Origin: Streptomyces spiramyceticus
GTDB lineage: Bacteria > Actinomycetota > Actinomycetes > Streptomycetales > Streptomycetaceae
Direction of reading: 5' to 3'
Length of the DNA stretch: 64,000 nucleotides
NCBI RefSeq assembly: GCF_028807635.1
Contig: NZ_JARBAX010000002.1
Coordinates: 558,001-622,000 of the forward strand
Part shown: piece by piece, positions 27,732 to 37,992 of the stretch
How the letters are laid out: each line of letters begins with the position of its first letter
Numbering within the stretch: the first letter of the stretch is position 1
Notes under the pieces: model-generated
The model's input: the letters and a program-made list of their open reading frames with translations, nothing else
The model's database searches: none
What the model was told of the DNA's origin: nothing
Made by a program: the position numbers and the translations under genes

Positions 27732-28238
27732 TTACAGCTCGCGCCGCATGCACACCCGCGGCCAGCGGTCGAGGCCGTGCGCGGCTTCGTCGCGCCTGAT
27801 CTGCCGCAGTCCGTCCGTCAGTTCGGCATCGGCGAGTGTGCGGAAGCCTATCCGGGCGTAGTACGGGGCGTTCCAGGGAACGTCGGTGAAGGTGGTGAGG
27901 GTGAGCGCCGTCAGGTTCTCGTTGACCGCGTGGGTCGCGACGTGGCTGATCAGGGCGCGTCCCACGCCGCGCCGGGCGGCGCAGGGGTGGACCGAGACCT
28001 GCTCGATGTGTGCGGCGGCGTCGACGACATCGGCGATCAGGTAGGCAACGGCCTCGTCGCCGGTGTCCGCCGCCACCCAGGCGCGGCCCGCCTGGAGATA
28101 GCGCTCCAGCACTTCGATGCCGGGCGGGGCGTCGTCGGCGATCTCTGCCATGCCCAGCGTTCGGAAGGGCTCACCTGCGGCACGCTCGATGTCCTGGAGC
28201 GTGGGGAGTTCTGCGGTCCTGGCGGGACGTATATGCAT
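27732..28238 (-). CDS. GNAT acetyltransferase
   Basis: 168 residues, MHIRPARTAELPTLQDIERA... The acetyl-CoA loop is in VSVHPCAARRGVGRALISHV, preceded by YLIADVVDAAAHIEQ and followed by TFTDVPWNAPYYARIGFRTL, a pattern common in Streptomyces GNATs annotated as aminoglycoside or general N-acetyltransferases. Substrate unknown. It lies 14 nt downstream of the zinc-ribbon gene on the same strand, so they are co-transcribed. Confidence 0.88.
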   Translation of the reverse strand: MHIRPARTAELPTLQDIERAAGEPFRTLGMAEIADDAPPGIEVLERYLQAGRAWVAADTGDEAVAYLIADVVDAAAHIEQVSVHPCAARRGVGRALISHVATHAVNENLTALTLTTFTDVPWNAPYYARIGFRTLADAELTDGLRQIRRDEAAHGLDRWPRVCMRREL

Positions 28239-28252
28239 GGCGGGAGTATCGC

Positions 28253-29011
28253 TCAGGCGCCTGTGCTGATCAGCTCGTCGGCGGGACGGTTGACCGGTTG
28301 CGGCGTACCGGTGAGGTCCATGACGAAGAGCGGGATGCCGAGGTCGTCGGCGCGGGCCCGGGCATCGTCGGCGTACCCGGCGAGGGAGAAGAACACGCTC
28401 ACCGCCGACGCGCTGAGCCCGTTGAGCCACAGGCACTCGACGTCTCGCAGATTTGCGGGGCGGGTCGTCGGGTCGACCTGGGCGACCAGGCCGGGGGCGC
28501 GCAGGTCTATGCCGGACGCGGGCCGTTCGGGGGACTGCATGATGTCGCGGAATCCGAGCCACTTGAGGTAGAGCGCGGCCGCGGTCACCGCGTCCCGTGC
28601 GGTCCTGATCGTCATCGGGCGGAACTTCGGACGCGGGGGAGCCGCGGTCGGCGGCAGCGGGATGTGCGAGGGATGTCCGGCCGTGGGGGCGGATCCGTCG
28701 GCTCTTCGGCTGCCTGGGGCGGCGGCCGGCGGGGGCGGGGGGTTGCGCGGCACGGGTCGTACCGGAATGCGCAGCACCGCACCGCACGCGCACCCCAGCT
28801 CGGGCTGCGGCCACTGGTCCTGGCGGCCGCAGGAGCCGCAGCGGACGGTGACCCATGCGTCGGTCCAGGTGCGGTGCGTGATCCGCTCCGGGGCCGCGCC
28901 CCGTAAGAGGGGCGGCGCCAGCGGCGCCCCGCATGCGCAGGGGAAGACCGGTGGCGTGAATGCGTGCTCGCGACGGCATGCCGGGCAGCGCACCGGCACG
29001 TTCTCTCCCAT
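28253..29011 (-). CDS. Double zinc-ribbon protein with a degenerate Mrr-like nuclease fold
   Basis: 252 residues from ATG 29011 (MGENVPVRCPACRREH). The first 90 hold two zinc-ribbon pairs, CPAC...CACG and CGSC...CACG, followed by a Pro-rich linker. The C-terminal 110 read TARDAVTAAALYLKWLGFRD, GIDLRAPGLVAQVDP and CLWLNGLSASAVSVFFSLAG. This looks like the Mrr/restriction-endonuclease core, but the Lys expected after the Gln (QxK) is not present (QVDP). It may therefore bind rather than cut nucleic acid. Conserved beside gcl in Streptomyces, as I remember it; function unknown. Confidence 0.65.
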   Translation of the reverse strand: MGENVPVRCPACRREHAFTPPVFPCACGAPLAPPLLRGAAPERITHRTWTDAWVTVRCGSCGRQDQWPQPELGCACGAVLRIPVRPVPRNPPPPPAAAPGSRRADGSAPTAGHPSHIPLPPTAAPPRPKFRPMTIRTARDAVTAAALYLKWLGFRDIMQSPERPASGIDLRAPGLVAQVDPTTRPANLRDVECLWLNGLSASAVSVFFSLAGYADDARARADDLGIPLFVMDLTGTPQPVNRPADELISTGA

Positions 29012-29140
29012 GACTGTCCCCCTCGGACCGTCGGTGCTGTGACTGCGGTACGTGGTCCATGGTCCACCAACAGCGATGCCTTGGGGAGGGACTTCCGTCA
29101 TTGCCGCTCTTGACGCACGCAAGAGCTCACCCTAGATTGC

Positions 29141-29176
29141 TTCCGTATAGCAGAAGTGCACTTCCGCATTATGGAA
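29141..29176. promoter_or_regulatory. Paired operator sites upstream of gcl
   Basis: Two 15-bp sites, TTCCGTATAGCAGAA (29141-29155) and TTCCGCATTATGGAA (29162-29176), start 21 bp apart, 60-95 bp before the gcl start. The same arrangement, in the same order and spacing, precedes hyi at 36140-36175. Two helical turns of spacing suggest a tetrameric or paired dimeric repressor; an IclR-type (AllR-like) regulator would fit the pathway, but no such gene is in the window. Confidence 0.7.
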
Positions 29177-29235
29177 TGACGCTCACCGGCTCACACAGGT
29201 GAGGTCACTCCGCCAGCCGAAGCAGGAGTTACCCC

Positions 29236-31020
<1,785 letters not shown>

Positions 31021-31034
31021 CGTACCTGCCCCAG

Positions 31035-31062
31035 GGCCCGGTCTGCTTCGGCAGGCCGGGCC
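31035..31062 (+). terminator. Terminator after gcl
   Basis: 12-bp stem, arms 31035-31046 and 31051-31062 with one T-G wobble, closed by a TTCG tetraloop, 14 nt after the gcl stop. Confidence 0.75.
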
Positions 31063-31154
31063 TTCGGCGTACCCGTGTACGGGCCGCCGCGGACGATTGC
31101 GCTGAGAGCGTGCGCGCGTTCCCAACGGGGTGATCGCTCGGCAGAGTTGCGGGC

Positions 31155-32144
31155 ATGAAGCTATTGATACTGGGCGGAACGGAATTCGTCGGCCGGGCCG
31201 TCACCGAAGACGCCCTGGCGCGGGGCTGGGACGTGACCGTGTTCCACCGGGGGCAGCATGCGGCCCCGGTGGGCGCCGTCGCGCTGCACGGCGACCGTAC
31301 GGCCCCGGACGGCCTTGCCGCGCTCGCGCAGGGGGAGTGGGACATCGTCGTCGATACGTGGTCGGGTGCGCCGTTCGTCGTACGGGACTCCGCGCGGCTG
31401 CTGGCCGGCCGGGTCGCGTCGTATGTGTACGTGTCCAGCGCGTCCGTGTACCGCTACCCGTCGTCGGCCGGGCAGGACGAGAACGGTGCTGTTGTCGAGG
31501 GCTCGGCCGATGCGGGCGGGGACGTCGCCTATCCGCAGGCGAAGCGGGGCGGCGAGCTGGCCGCGGTGGAGGCGTTCGGGGAGCGGGCGCTGCTGGCTCG
31601 GGCCGGGCTGATCGTGGGGCCCGGGGAGAACATCGGGCGGCTGCCGTGGTGGCTTACGCGGATCGCCCGGGGAGGGGCCGTGCTGGCCCCCGGGCCGCGG
31701 GACCTGCCCCTGCAGTATATCGACGCGCGGGACCTCGCGAGGTGGATGCTGGACGCCGCTGAGCGGGGCCTGGGCGGCCCGTACAACCTCGTCAGCCCTC
31801 AGGGCCACGCCACGATGGGGGAGCTGCTGGAGGCGTGCGTACGGGTCACGGGAGCGGACGCGGAGCTGCGCTGGACCGACCCCGGGGTGATCCTGGCGGC
31901 CGGTATCGAGCCGTGGTCGGAGCTGCCGGTCTGGGTGCCGCCGGGCGAGCTGTACGACGCGCTGCACGACACGGGCGTACGCAAGGCGGTGTCGGCGGGT
32001 CTGCGCTGCCGTCCGGTGGCGGAGACGGTGGCGGACACGTGGGCGTGGCTCCAGAAACTGGGCGGGACGGCCCCCCAGCGCCCGGACCGCCCGGTGGTCG
32101 GCCTGGCCCCGGAGAAGGAGGCGGCGGTGCTGCGGGGCGCCTGA
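31155..32144 (+). CDS. NAD-dependent epimerase/dehydratase
   Basis: 329-residue extended short-chain dehydrogenase. MKLLILGGTEFVGRAVTEDA carries the Rossmann GGTxFVG loop; YVYVSSASVYRYP and VAYPQAKRGGELA cover the catalytic Ser and a YxxxK. Relatives in Streptomyces are annotated as NAD-dependent epimerases or reductases of unknown substrate. It stands alone between gcl and the large hairpin; ATG 31155 is chosen, upstream signal weak. Confidence 0.88.
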   Translation: MKLLILGGTEFVGRAVTEDALARGWDVTVFHRGQHAAPVGAVALHGDRTAPDGLAALAQGEWDIVVDTWSGAPFVVRDSARLLAGRVASYVYVSSASVYRYPSSAGQDENGAVVEGSADAGGDVAYPQAKRGGELAAVEAFGERALLARAGLIVGPGENIGRLPWWLTRIARGGAVLAPGPRDLPLQYIDARDLARWMLDAAERGLGGPYNLVSPQGHATMGELLEACVRVTGADAELRWTDPGVILAAGIEPWSELPVWVPPGELYDALHDTGVRKAVSAGLRCRPVAETVADTWAWLQKLGGTAPQRPDRPVVGLAPEKEAAVLRGA

Positions 32145-32180
32145 GAACGCCCTGGTAGGCCCTGGTCCAGGGGGACTTTT

Positions 32181-32331
32181 CCCCACCCCGCCCCTTCCCG
32201 AACTGGGGCTCCGCCCCAGACCCCGCTCCTCAAACGCCGGAGAGGCTGAATTTCGCGGCCCGGGCCGGAAAATCCAGCCCGTCCGGGGGTCTGGGGGGTT
32301 GCCCCCAGTTACGGGAAGGGGCGGGGTGGGG
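32181..32331. repeat. Large dispersed-type hairpin in the 0.6-kb gap before catalase
   Basis: Perfect 20-bp inverted arms at 32181-32200 and 32312-32331 enclose further GC-rich pairs (ACTGGGG...CCCCAGA, ACGCCGG). I recall similar CCCCGCCCCTTCCCG/CAAACGCCGG sequences repeated between genes across Streptomyces genomes, often between converging units as here. The remaining bases of 32145-32745 are GC-rich with no gene supported. Confidence 0.65.
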
Positions 32332-32745
32332 GAAAGAAAAGACCCCCCGGGCACGAGCCCGAGAGGTGGAGAGGCCGCCCGGCGGCACGAGACTGGCGCG
32401 ACATGACGTCCGTGCCGCCGGGCGGAGCTGTGGGAGGGGCGCCCCGCCGGACGGAGTCCGGCGCAGCGGGCTGAAGCCCGCGGAGCGGTGCGCGAGGGGC
32501 GCACGCAGAGCAGAGACAAGACCAGGGACACAGGGGAAGAGGTTCCGCGGCGGGGGCGATGAGCTTGCGGGCGTTCTCCTCTCAGGTCGAGGAGAGCGTT
32601 CCGCAAGCCTTGACCACCGCACTGGCTCGCACACCGCCGCGGTACCCATTCCTGTCCGTAACCCCGGCCACCCCTCATCGGGGCCGAGGTACGGACTGCG
32701 CAGGGGAGCTGACCTCCCGTCAGCTCACCCGCGCGGTCTGTGCGC

Positions 32746-34203
32746 TCAGTCCTCGCGCAGTGCGCGGACCGCTTCCTCGACGCGCTTGCCGTACTCTGTG
32801 TCGGCGGCGTGGAAGTGCGCCAGGTTCTTCTCGATCACGTCGTCGCGGGTGACCTGCGAGAGGCCGCCGGCGATGTTGGCGATCAGGCGGGACTTCTCCT
32901 CGTCCGACATCAGGCGGTAGAGCTCACCGGCCTGGAAGAAGTCGTCGTCCTTGACGTGCGAGGGCGCGGCGTGCGTGCCGGTCCAGCCGGTCAGTGCCAG
33001 CGGCGCGGAGAGCGCCGAGTCGGTCTGGGCCGGGCCTTCGTACGAGTTGGGCTCGTAGTTCTTGTCGTGGCGCGAGCCGTTGCGCAGCGCCATGGCACCG
33101 TCGCGGCCGTAGTTGACGGCCTCCGTCGCCTTGGGGGCGTTCACCGGCAGCAGGGTGTGGTTCACACCGAGGCGGTAGCGGTGCGCGTCGGCGTAGGCGA
33201 AGAGACGGCCCTGGAGCATCTTGTCGGGCGAGGGGCCGATGCCCGGAACGAAGTTGTTCGGGGAGAACGCGGCCTGCTCGACCTCGGCGAAGACGTTGTC
33301 CGGGTTCCGGTCGAGGACCAGACGGCCGACCCGCTGGAGCGGGTAGTCGGCGTGCGGCCACACCTTGGTGAGGTCGAACGGGTTGAAGCGGTAGTCCGCG
33401 GCCTCCGCGGCCGGCATGACCTGGACGTACAGCGTCCAGGACGGGTTGACGCCGCGCTCGATGGCCTGGAGCAGGTCCGTCTGGTGCGAGTTGGCGTCCT
33501 TGCCGGCGAGCTCGGCGGCCTGCTCGGACGACAGCGACCGGACGCCCTGGTTCGTCTTGAAGTGGTACTTGACGAAGAAGGCCTCGCCCTGGGCGTTCGT
33601 CCACTGGTAGGTGTGCGAGCCGTAGCCGTTCATGTGGCGGTACGACGCGGGGATGCCGCGGTCGCCCATCAGCCACGTGATCTGGTGCGTCGCCTCGGGG
33701 GCGTGCGCCCAGAAGTCCCAGACGTTGTCCGGCTCCTGCTTGCCCGTGAACGGGTCGCGCTTCTGGGAGTGGATGAAGTCGGGGAACTTGATCGGGTCCT
33801 TGATGAAGAACACCGGGGTGTTGTTGCCGACGAGGTCGTAGTTGCCCTCTTCGGTGTAGAACTTCAGCGCGAAACCGCGCGGGTCGCGGACCGCGTCCGC
33901 GCCGCCGAGGCTGTCCGCGACGGTGGAGAAGCGGATGAAGGTTTCGGTCCGCTTGCCCACTTCGCCGAGGAAGTTGGCGCGGGTGTAGCCGGTGACGTCG
34001 TCGGTCACCTCGAAGTAGCCGTACGCGCCCGAGCCCCGGGCGTGGACGACGCGCTCCGGGATGCGCTCACGGTTGAACCGGGCCAGCTTCTCCAGCAGGT
34101 GCTGGTCCTGGAGGAGGAGCGGGCCACCGACACCGGCGGAGGCTGAATTCTGGTTGTCGGCGACCGGGGCGCCTGACTCGGTCGTGAGCACACGCTTCGA
34201 CAT
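32746..34203 (-). CDS. Catalase (small-subunit, heme)
   Basis: 485-residue monofunctional catalase removing hydrogen peroxide. Active-site His lies in [14 protein letters not shown], the Asn region in [20 protein letters not shown], and the proximal heme-ligand Tyr in [17 protein letters not shown] 34203 ([11 protein letters not shown]) is preferred over upstream frame starts; AGGAAGG precedes it. A palindrome shared with the urate operon lies 63 bp upstream, which ties its expression to uricase, an H2O2 producer. Confidence 0.95.
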   Translation of the reverse strand: MSKRVLTTESGAPVADNQNSASAGVGGPLLLQDQHLLEKLARFNRERIPERVVHARGSGAYGYFEVTDDVTGYTRANFLGEVGKRTETFIRFSTVADSLGGADAVRDPRGFALKFYTEEGNYDLVGNNTPVFFIKDPIKFPDFIHSQKRDPFTGKQEPDNVWDFWAHAPEATHQITWLMGDRGIPASYRHMNGYGSHTYQWTNAQGEAFFVKYHFKTNQGVRSLSSEQAAELAGKDANSHQTDLLQAIERGVNPSWTLYVQVMPAAEAADYRFNPFDLTKVWPHADYPLQRVGRLVLDRNPDNVFAEVEQAAFSPNNFVPGIGPSPDKMLQGRLFAYADAHRYRLGVNHTLLPVNAPKATEAVNYGRDGAMALRNGSRHDKNYEPNSYEGPAQTDSALSAPLALTGWTGTHAAPSHVKDDDFFQAGELYRLMSDEEKSRLIANIAGGLSQVTRDDVIEKNLAHFHAADTEYGKRVEEAVRALRED

Positions 34204-34265
34204 GGTGACCTTCCTGCGGGATCTGCTGGCGGCGTGAGGAGCGTAAGTACGCACGCAACGTAACG

Positions 34266-34280
34266 TCAACAGTTTGTTGA
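34266..34280. promoter_or_regulatory. Palindromic operator upstream of catalase
   Basis: TCAACAGTTTGTTGA, a perfect 6-3-6 inverted repeat. On the catalase strand it continues into TTGACGTTACG; TTGACG could be the -35 box, so a bound protein would block it. The same element lies at 36985-36999 before the urate operon. Confidence 0.7.
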
Positions 34281-34368
34281 AATTGAAGTGAGAGATCCGG
34301 GCGGCGGCAGCGCCTGGGCGCGACAGGACAGGTGTCAGCGCTGCCGCAGCCCGGGGTTCAGGGGGTGA

Positions 34369-35265
34369 TCAGCTCTGGACGGGCTGACCGGAGAGGCGCT
34401 CGACGGCGCGCAGCAGGGCGGAGTGGTCCAGGCCACCGTCACCCTGGGCGCGCAGCGAGGCGACCAGCTGGGCGACGACCGCGCCGACGGGGAGCGCCGC
34501 ACCGACATTGCGGGCGGCGTCGGTGACGATGCCCATGTCCTTGTGGTGCAGGTCGATCCGGAAGCCGGGGGCGAAGTCCCTGTTGAGGAAGTTGGCCTTC
34601 TTGCGGGTCAGGACGGTCGAGCCGGCCAGTCCGCCGTTGAGGACGTCCAGGGCGGCGGTGAGGTCGACGCCGGACTTCTCCAGGAAGACCACGGCCTCGG
34701 CGCATGCCTGGATGTTGACCGCGACGATCAGCTGGTTCGCGGCCTTCACCGTCTGGCCGGAGCCGTGCGGGCCGCACAGGACGATGGTCTTGCCGAGCGC
34801 GTCAAGAACGGGCTTGGCGGCGTCGAAGTCGGCCTGCGAGCCACCGACCATGATCGACAGTACGGCCTCGATGGCACCGGCCTCGCCGCCGGACACCGGG
34901 GCGTCCAGGACGCGCAGGCCCTTCTCGGCACCGGCCTTGCCCAGGTCGACGGAGGTCTGCGGGGTGATCGAGGACATGTCGATCAGGAGGGCGCCCTTCT
35001 TGGCGTTCTCCAGGATGCCGTCCGGGCCGTACGCGATCGCCTCGACCTGCGGGGAGGCGGGCACCATCGTGATGATGACGTCGGCGTCCTTGACGGCCTC
35101 GGCGATCGAGGACGCGCCCTTGCCGCCGGCGGCGACGAGGCGGTCGATCTTGGGCTGCTCCAGGGTGTAGCCGGTGACGTCGTAACCCGCCTTCAGCAGG
35201 TTCTCGGACATGGGGGAGCCCATGATTCCGAGGCCGATGAATCCGATCTTGGGAAGGTTGCTCAT
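34369..35265 (-). CDS. glxR: 2-hydroxy-3-oxopropionate (tartronate semialdehyde) reductase
   Basis: 298-residue beta-hydroxyacid dehydrogenase reducing tartronate semialdehyde to D-glycerate with NAD(P)H. IGFIGLGIMGSPMSENLLKA carries GxGxMG; DAPVSGGEAGA is the substrate site; GSGQTVKAANQLIVAVNIQA bears the catalytic Lys. ATG 35265 follows a GAAAGAGGC ribosome site. Encoded 35 nt downstream of hyi and certainly co-transcribed. Confidence 0.93.
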   Translation of the reverse strand: MSNLPKIGFIGLGIMGSPMSENLLKAGYDVTGYTLEQPKIDRLVAAGGKGASSIAEAVKDADVIITMVPASPQVEAIAYGPDGILENAKKGALLIDMSSITPQTSVDLGKAGAEKGLRVLDAPVSGGEAGAIEAVLSIMVGGSQADFDAAKPVLDALGKTIVLCGPHGSGQTVKAANQLIVAVNIQACAEAVVFLEKSGVDLTAALDVLNGGLAGSTVLTRKKANFLNRDFAPGFRIDLHHKDMGIVTDAARNVGAALPVGAVVAQLVASLRAQGDGGLDHSALLRAVERLSGQPVQS

Positions 35266-35300
35266 GATGGGTGCCTCTTTCAACACACTGGTAAAGATGG

Positions 35301-36122
35301 TCAGTTGGGGAGCCAGCCGAAGGCTTCGGCGCTCGGGCGGTCGCCGGGCTTGTACTCCAGGCCCACCCAGCCGTCGTAACCGGCCTTCTTGAGCTGGTCG
35401 AGCAGCTCCTCCAGCGGCAGGTTTCCCGTGCCGGGGGCGCCGCGGCCCGGGTTGTCGGCGATCTGCACGTGGCCGGTCTTGTCGGCGTACGACGCGATGA
35501 CCTCGGGGAGGTCCTCGCCGTTCATCGACAGGTGGTACAGGTCGAGCAGGAACTTGGCGTTGCCGAGTCCGCTGAGCGCGTTGACCTTGTCGACGACCTC
35601 GATCGCGGCCGGGGCGCTCACCAGCGGGTAGAGCGGCGACTCCGGCTTGTTCAGGGTCTCGACCAGGAGGATCGCTCCGACCCGGTCGGCCGCGCGGGCG
35701 GCCAGGACCAGGTTCTCCAGGGCGAGCTCGTCCTGGACGGCCGGGTCCACACCGTCGACGCGGTTGCCGTAGAGCGCGTTGAGCGCCTTGCAGCCGACCG
35801 AGGCGGCGAAGTCCGCCGCCACGTCGATGTTGGCGCGGAAGCGGTCGGACTCCTCGCCGGGGACGGAGAGTGCGCCGCGGTCCGGGCCCGGCAGCTGCCC
35901 GGCGTAGAAGTTCAGGCCCACCAGCTGGGTGCCGGCGTCGTCGAGCGCCCGCTTGAGGGCGTCGAGCTCGGCCTGGTCGGGGGTGGGGGTCTCGATCCAG
36001 GGCCACCACAGCTCGACCGCGTTGAAGCCCGCCGCGGCGGCGGCCGCGGGGCGCTCCAGGAGCGGGAGTTCCGTGAAGAGGATTGAGAGGTTCACATCGA
36101 AGCGCTGGTCCGTGTAGCCCAT
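35301..36122 (-). CDS. hyi: Hydroxypyruvate isomerase
   Basis: 273-residue TIM barrel of the xylose-isomerase-like family interconverting hydroxypyruvate and tartronate semialdehyde. Seen: RFDVNLSILFTELPLLERPA, GFNAVELWWPW, LVETLNKPESPLY (metal-ligand Glu), LLDLYHLSMNGEDL (Asp, His) and GWVGLEYKPG (Glu). First gene of the hyi-glxR unit; the paired 15-bp sites lie 18-53 bp upstream. Confidence 0.93.
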   Translation of the reverse strand: MGYTDQRFDVNLSILFTELPLLERPAAAAAAGFNAVELWWPWIETPTPDQAELDALKRALDDAGTQLVGLNFYAGQLPGPDRGALSVPGEESDRFRANIDVAADFAASVGCKALNALYGNRVDGVDPAVQDELALENLVLAARAADRVGAILLVETLNKPESPLYPLVSAPAAIEVVDKVNALSGLGNAKFLLDLYHLSMNGEDLPEVIASYADKTGHVQIADNPGRGAPGTGNLPLEELLDQLKKAGYDGWVGLEYKPGDRPSAEAFGWLPN

Positions 36123-36139
36123 GAGGGTTTCGGCGCTCC

Positions 36140-36175
36140 TTCCGTATCGCGGAAGTTATTTTCTGCCTGATGGAA
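36140..36175. promoter_or_regulatory. Paired operator sites upstream of hyi
   Basis: In the hyi direction the sites are TTCCATCAGGCAGAA (36175-36161) then TTCCGCGATACGGAA (36154-36140), 21 bp apart. As at gcl, the distal site ends GCAGAA and the proximal one begins TTCCGC. Position next to the start suggests repression. Confidence 0.7.
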
Positions 36176-36251
36176 GGTTGCCTGCTTGCGTCGAGGTCTG
36201 TCAAGAGGGAGCCGGACAGGAGCCGCAGGGGTCGCCAGTAACGTTGGGGCC

Positions 36252-36506
36252 ATGGTGCGTTTGAGAGTGGAGTTCACGACCGAGCCCTTCGACCTGGACG
36301 AGGCGCCGCCGCATGCCCTGGCTGCCCGCGAGGTCATCCAGGCCGCCGAGCTGGACGCCGTGGATGTCGGCCCGTTCGGGAACACCGCGGAAGGCGGCGC
36401 GGTCGAGGTCCTGACCGCCGTCGACGCGCTGCTGCGCAAGTCGCTCGATGCGGGAGCCACCCGGGTCTCGTTGCAGGTCAACGTGATCGGGGAGGGCGAG
36501 AAGTGA
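36252..36506 (+). CDS. Thiamine-binding protein (MTH1187/YkoF-like)
   Basis: 84 residues: MVRLRVEFTTEPFDLDEAPP, DVGPFGNTAEGGAVEVLTAV, GATRVSLQVNVIGE. This is the ferredoxin-like fold of the thiamine-binding YkoF/MTH1187 family. ATG 36252 is used. Its end overlaps the next gene by 4 nt. Lying between hyi and the urate operon, it may serve the ThDP enzyme Gcl, an inference from position only. Confidence 0.75.
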   Translation: MVRLRVEFTTEPFDLDEAPPHALAAREVIQAAELDAVDVGPFGNTAEGGAVEVLTAVDALLRKSLDAGATRVSLQVNVIGEGEK

Positions 36507-36904
36507 CGGATCTCAGCGAGCCGGGCGGCCACTCCCTCGCCGACCACCCCCTCGTCACCGCGGTCAAGCCGCTGGTCGACGCCATGGGCGGCGAGCTGAT
36601 GGTGCCGGAGCAGGCGGGCGGCGACGACGTGGTGCTGGCCTGGGAGGGCCGGGACGTCGTCGCCGTACGGCTTCCGCAGCTTTCGGACTCCCTCGACCAC
36701 ATCCTCGTGGCGATGGAGCGCCGTTACGGCATGCCTCTGGCCGAGCTCGACCGCAAGGAGAAGCAGTCGGTCGTACGGATACTTGAGGCGCGCGGCGCCT
36801 TCTCCGTGCGGCACGGCGTGGAGACCGTGGCCGGGGCCCTCGGGGTCAGCCGTTTCACTGTCTACAACTACCTGAACAGGGAAAACGCCGCCAAGAACGA
36901 GTAG
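36503..36904 (+). CDS. HTH protein, DauR/YheO-like C-terminus
   Basis: 133 residues, GTG start at 36503 overlapping the thiamine-binding gene (GTGA). The N-terminal half (LVDAMGGELMVPEQAGGDDV) is unassigned; the C-terminal KEKQSVVRILEARGAFSVRH GVETVAGALGVSRFTVYNYL is a helix-turn-helix as in DauR/YheO regulators. It sits 158 nt before the urate operon with a strong terminator between, and is a candidate local regulator of one of the two operator families. Confidence 0.75.
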   Translation: MTDLSEPGGHSLADHPLVTAVKPLVDAMGGELMVPEQAGGDDVVLAWEGRDVVAVRLPQLSDSLDHILVAMERRYGMPLAELDRKEKQSVVRILEARGAFSVRHGVETVAGALGVSRFTVYNYLNRENAAKNE

Positions 36905-36938
36905 TTGATCAAGGATTTTGATCGATCATTTCGACGGG

Positions 36939-36971
36939 GCCGCCGTCCGGACTGTCCGGACGGCGGCTTTT
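36939..36971 (+). terminator. Intrinsic terminator after the HTH gene
   Basis: Perfect 13-bp stem, arms 36939-36951 and 36955-36967, 3-nt loop, followed by TTTTGTTT. Separates the thiamine/HTH pair from the urate operon. Confidence 0.85.
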
Positions 36972-36984
36972 GTTTCGCGAAGTT

Positions 36985-36999
36985 TCAACAAAGTGTTGA
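36985..36999. promoter_or_regulatory. Palindromic operator upstream of the urate operon
   Basis: TCAACAAAGTGTTGA, the same 6-3-6 palindrome as upstream of catalase, 63 bp before the first gene. It runs into TTGACG, with TAGCTA 18 bases later as a possible -10, so the site overlaps the -35 region. Confidence 0.7.
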
Positions 37000-37062
37000 C
37001 GTGATGTTGTTCAGGGCGTTAGCTATGCGCAGCCCGTCCAGCACAAGGCCACGGAGGCTCCC

Positions 37063-37572
37063 GTGACTTCAGGTTCGACGCCGGGCCTAGCCCGGTTCAA
37101 CGCCTCGGCAGACAGCGAGGCCTCCGCCACGCTCCACGAGGTGTGTGCCAGTCCGGCGTGGGGAAGCAAGCTGCTCGCCCAGCGCCCGTACGCCACCGCA
37201 GAAGCTCTCTTCCTCGCCAGTGACGCCGCCACGGCCGAGCTGACTACGAAGGATCTGTCCGACGCGATGGCGGGGCACCCGCCGATCGGCCGGCCGAAGC
37301 CCGGCGACCCGACCTCCTCCCGCGAGCAGCGGGGGATGGCCGGAGCGTCCGAGGAACTCAAGGCCGAGATGCTCGAACTGAACCTGGCGTACCAGGATAA
37401 ATTCGGACATGTCTTTCTGATCTGTGCCACCGGCGCGACCGGTGAGCAGATGCGCGACGCGATGCGAGAGCGGATCGGGAACTCGCCCGAGCAGGAGCGG
37501 GCCATCGTCCGCACCGAGCTGGGCAAGATCAACCGCATCCGGCTTGCCCGCCTCGTAGAAGAAGGAGAGTGA
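37063..37572 (+). CDS. OHCU decarboxylase (urate pathway)
   Basis: 169 residues from GTG 37063. Converts 2-oxo-4-hydroxy-4-carboxy-5-ureidoimidazoline to S-allantoin. LARFNASADSEASATLHEVC, DAMAGHPPIGRPKPGD with the conserved His-Pro, and FGHVFLICATGATGEQM are diagnostic. First of three close-packed genes: it is followed by the hydroxyisourate hydrolase gene after 8 nt. Confidence 0.93.
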   Translation: MTSGSTPGLARFNASADSEASATLHEVCASPAWGSKLLAQRPYATAEALFLASDAATAELTTKDLSDAMAGHPPIGRPKPGDPTSSREQRGMAGASEELKAEMLELNLAYQDKFGHVFLICATGATGEQMRDAMRERIGNSPEQERAIVRTELGKINRIRLARLVEEGE

Positions 37573-37580
37573 CCCGCGTC

Positions 37581-37985
37581 ATGAGCACGGAAACCACCGC
37601 TTCGGTGTCCACGCACATCCTGGACACCAGCATCGGCCGCCCCGCCGAGGGTGTCGCCATCTCGCTGACTGCCCGCAGCGGCAGTGCGGCCGAGTGGGTG
37701 GCGCTCGGCGGTTCGAAGACCGACGCGGACGGGCGCTGCAAAGACCTGCCGGCTCTGCCGGAGGGCACCACCCATGTACGTCTCGACTTCGAGACCGAGG
37801 CGTACTTCTTGAGTAAGCACAGCCACAACAAGCAAGCCGAGGCACAGCAGGACGCCCCCCGCGTAAGGGACAGCGGCGCGTTCTTCCCGGAGGTGGCGAT
37901 CACATTCGCCGTCGTACCGGGCGAACACTTCCACGTACCGCTGCTGCTCAACCCGTTCGGCTACTCCGTATACCGAGGGAGCTAG
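37581..37985 (+). CDS. 5-Hydroxyisourate hydrolase (transthyretin-like)
   Basis: About 134 residues. STHILDTSIGRPAEGVAISL at the start has the catalytic His; FFPEVAITFAVVPGEHFHVP has the second His motif, and the C-terminal YSVYRGS is the family's YRGS signature. ATG 37581 is preferred; a GTG at 37569 overlapping the previous stop is possible. Second gene of the urate operon. Confidence 0.93.
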   Translation: MSTETTASVSTHILDTSIGRPAEGVAISLTARSGSAAEWVALGGSKTDADGRCKDLPALPEGTTHVRLDFETEAYFLSKHSHNKQAEAQQDAPRVRDSGAFFPEVAITFAVVPGEHFHVPLLLNPFGYSVYRGS

Positions 37986-37992
37986 CACCGAC

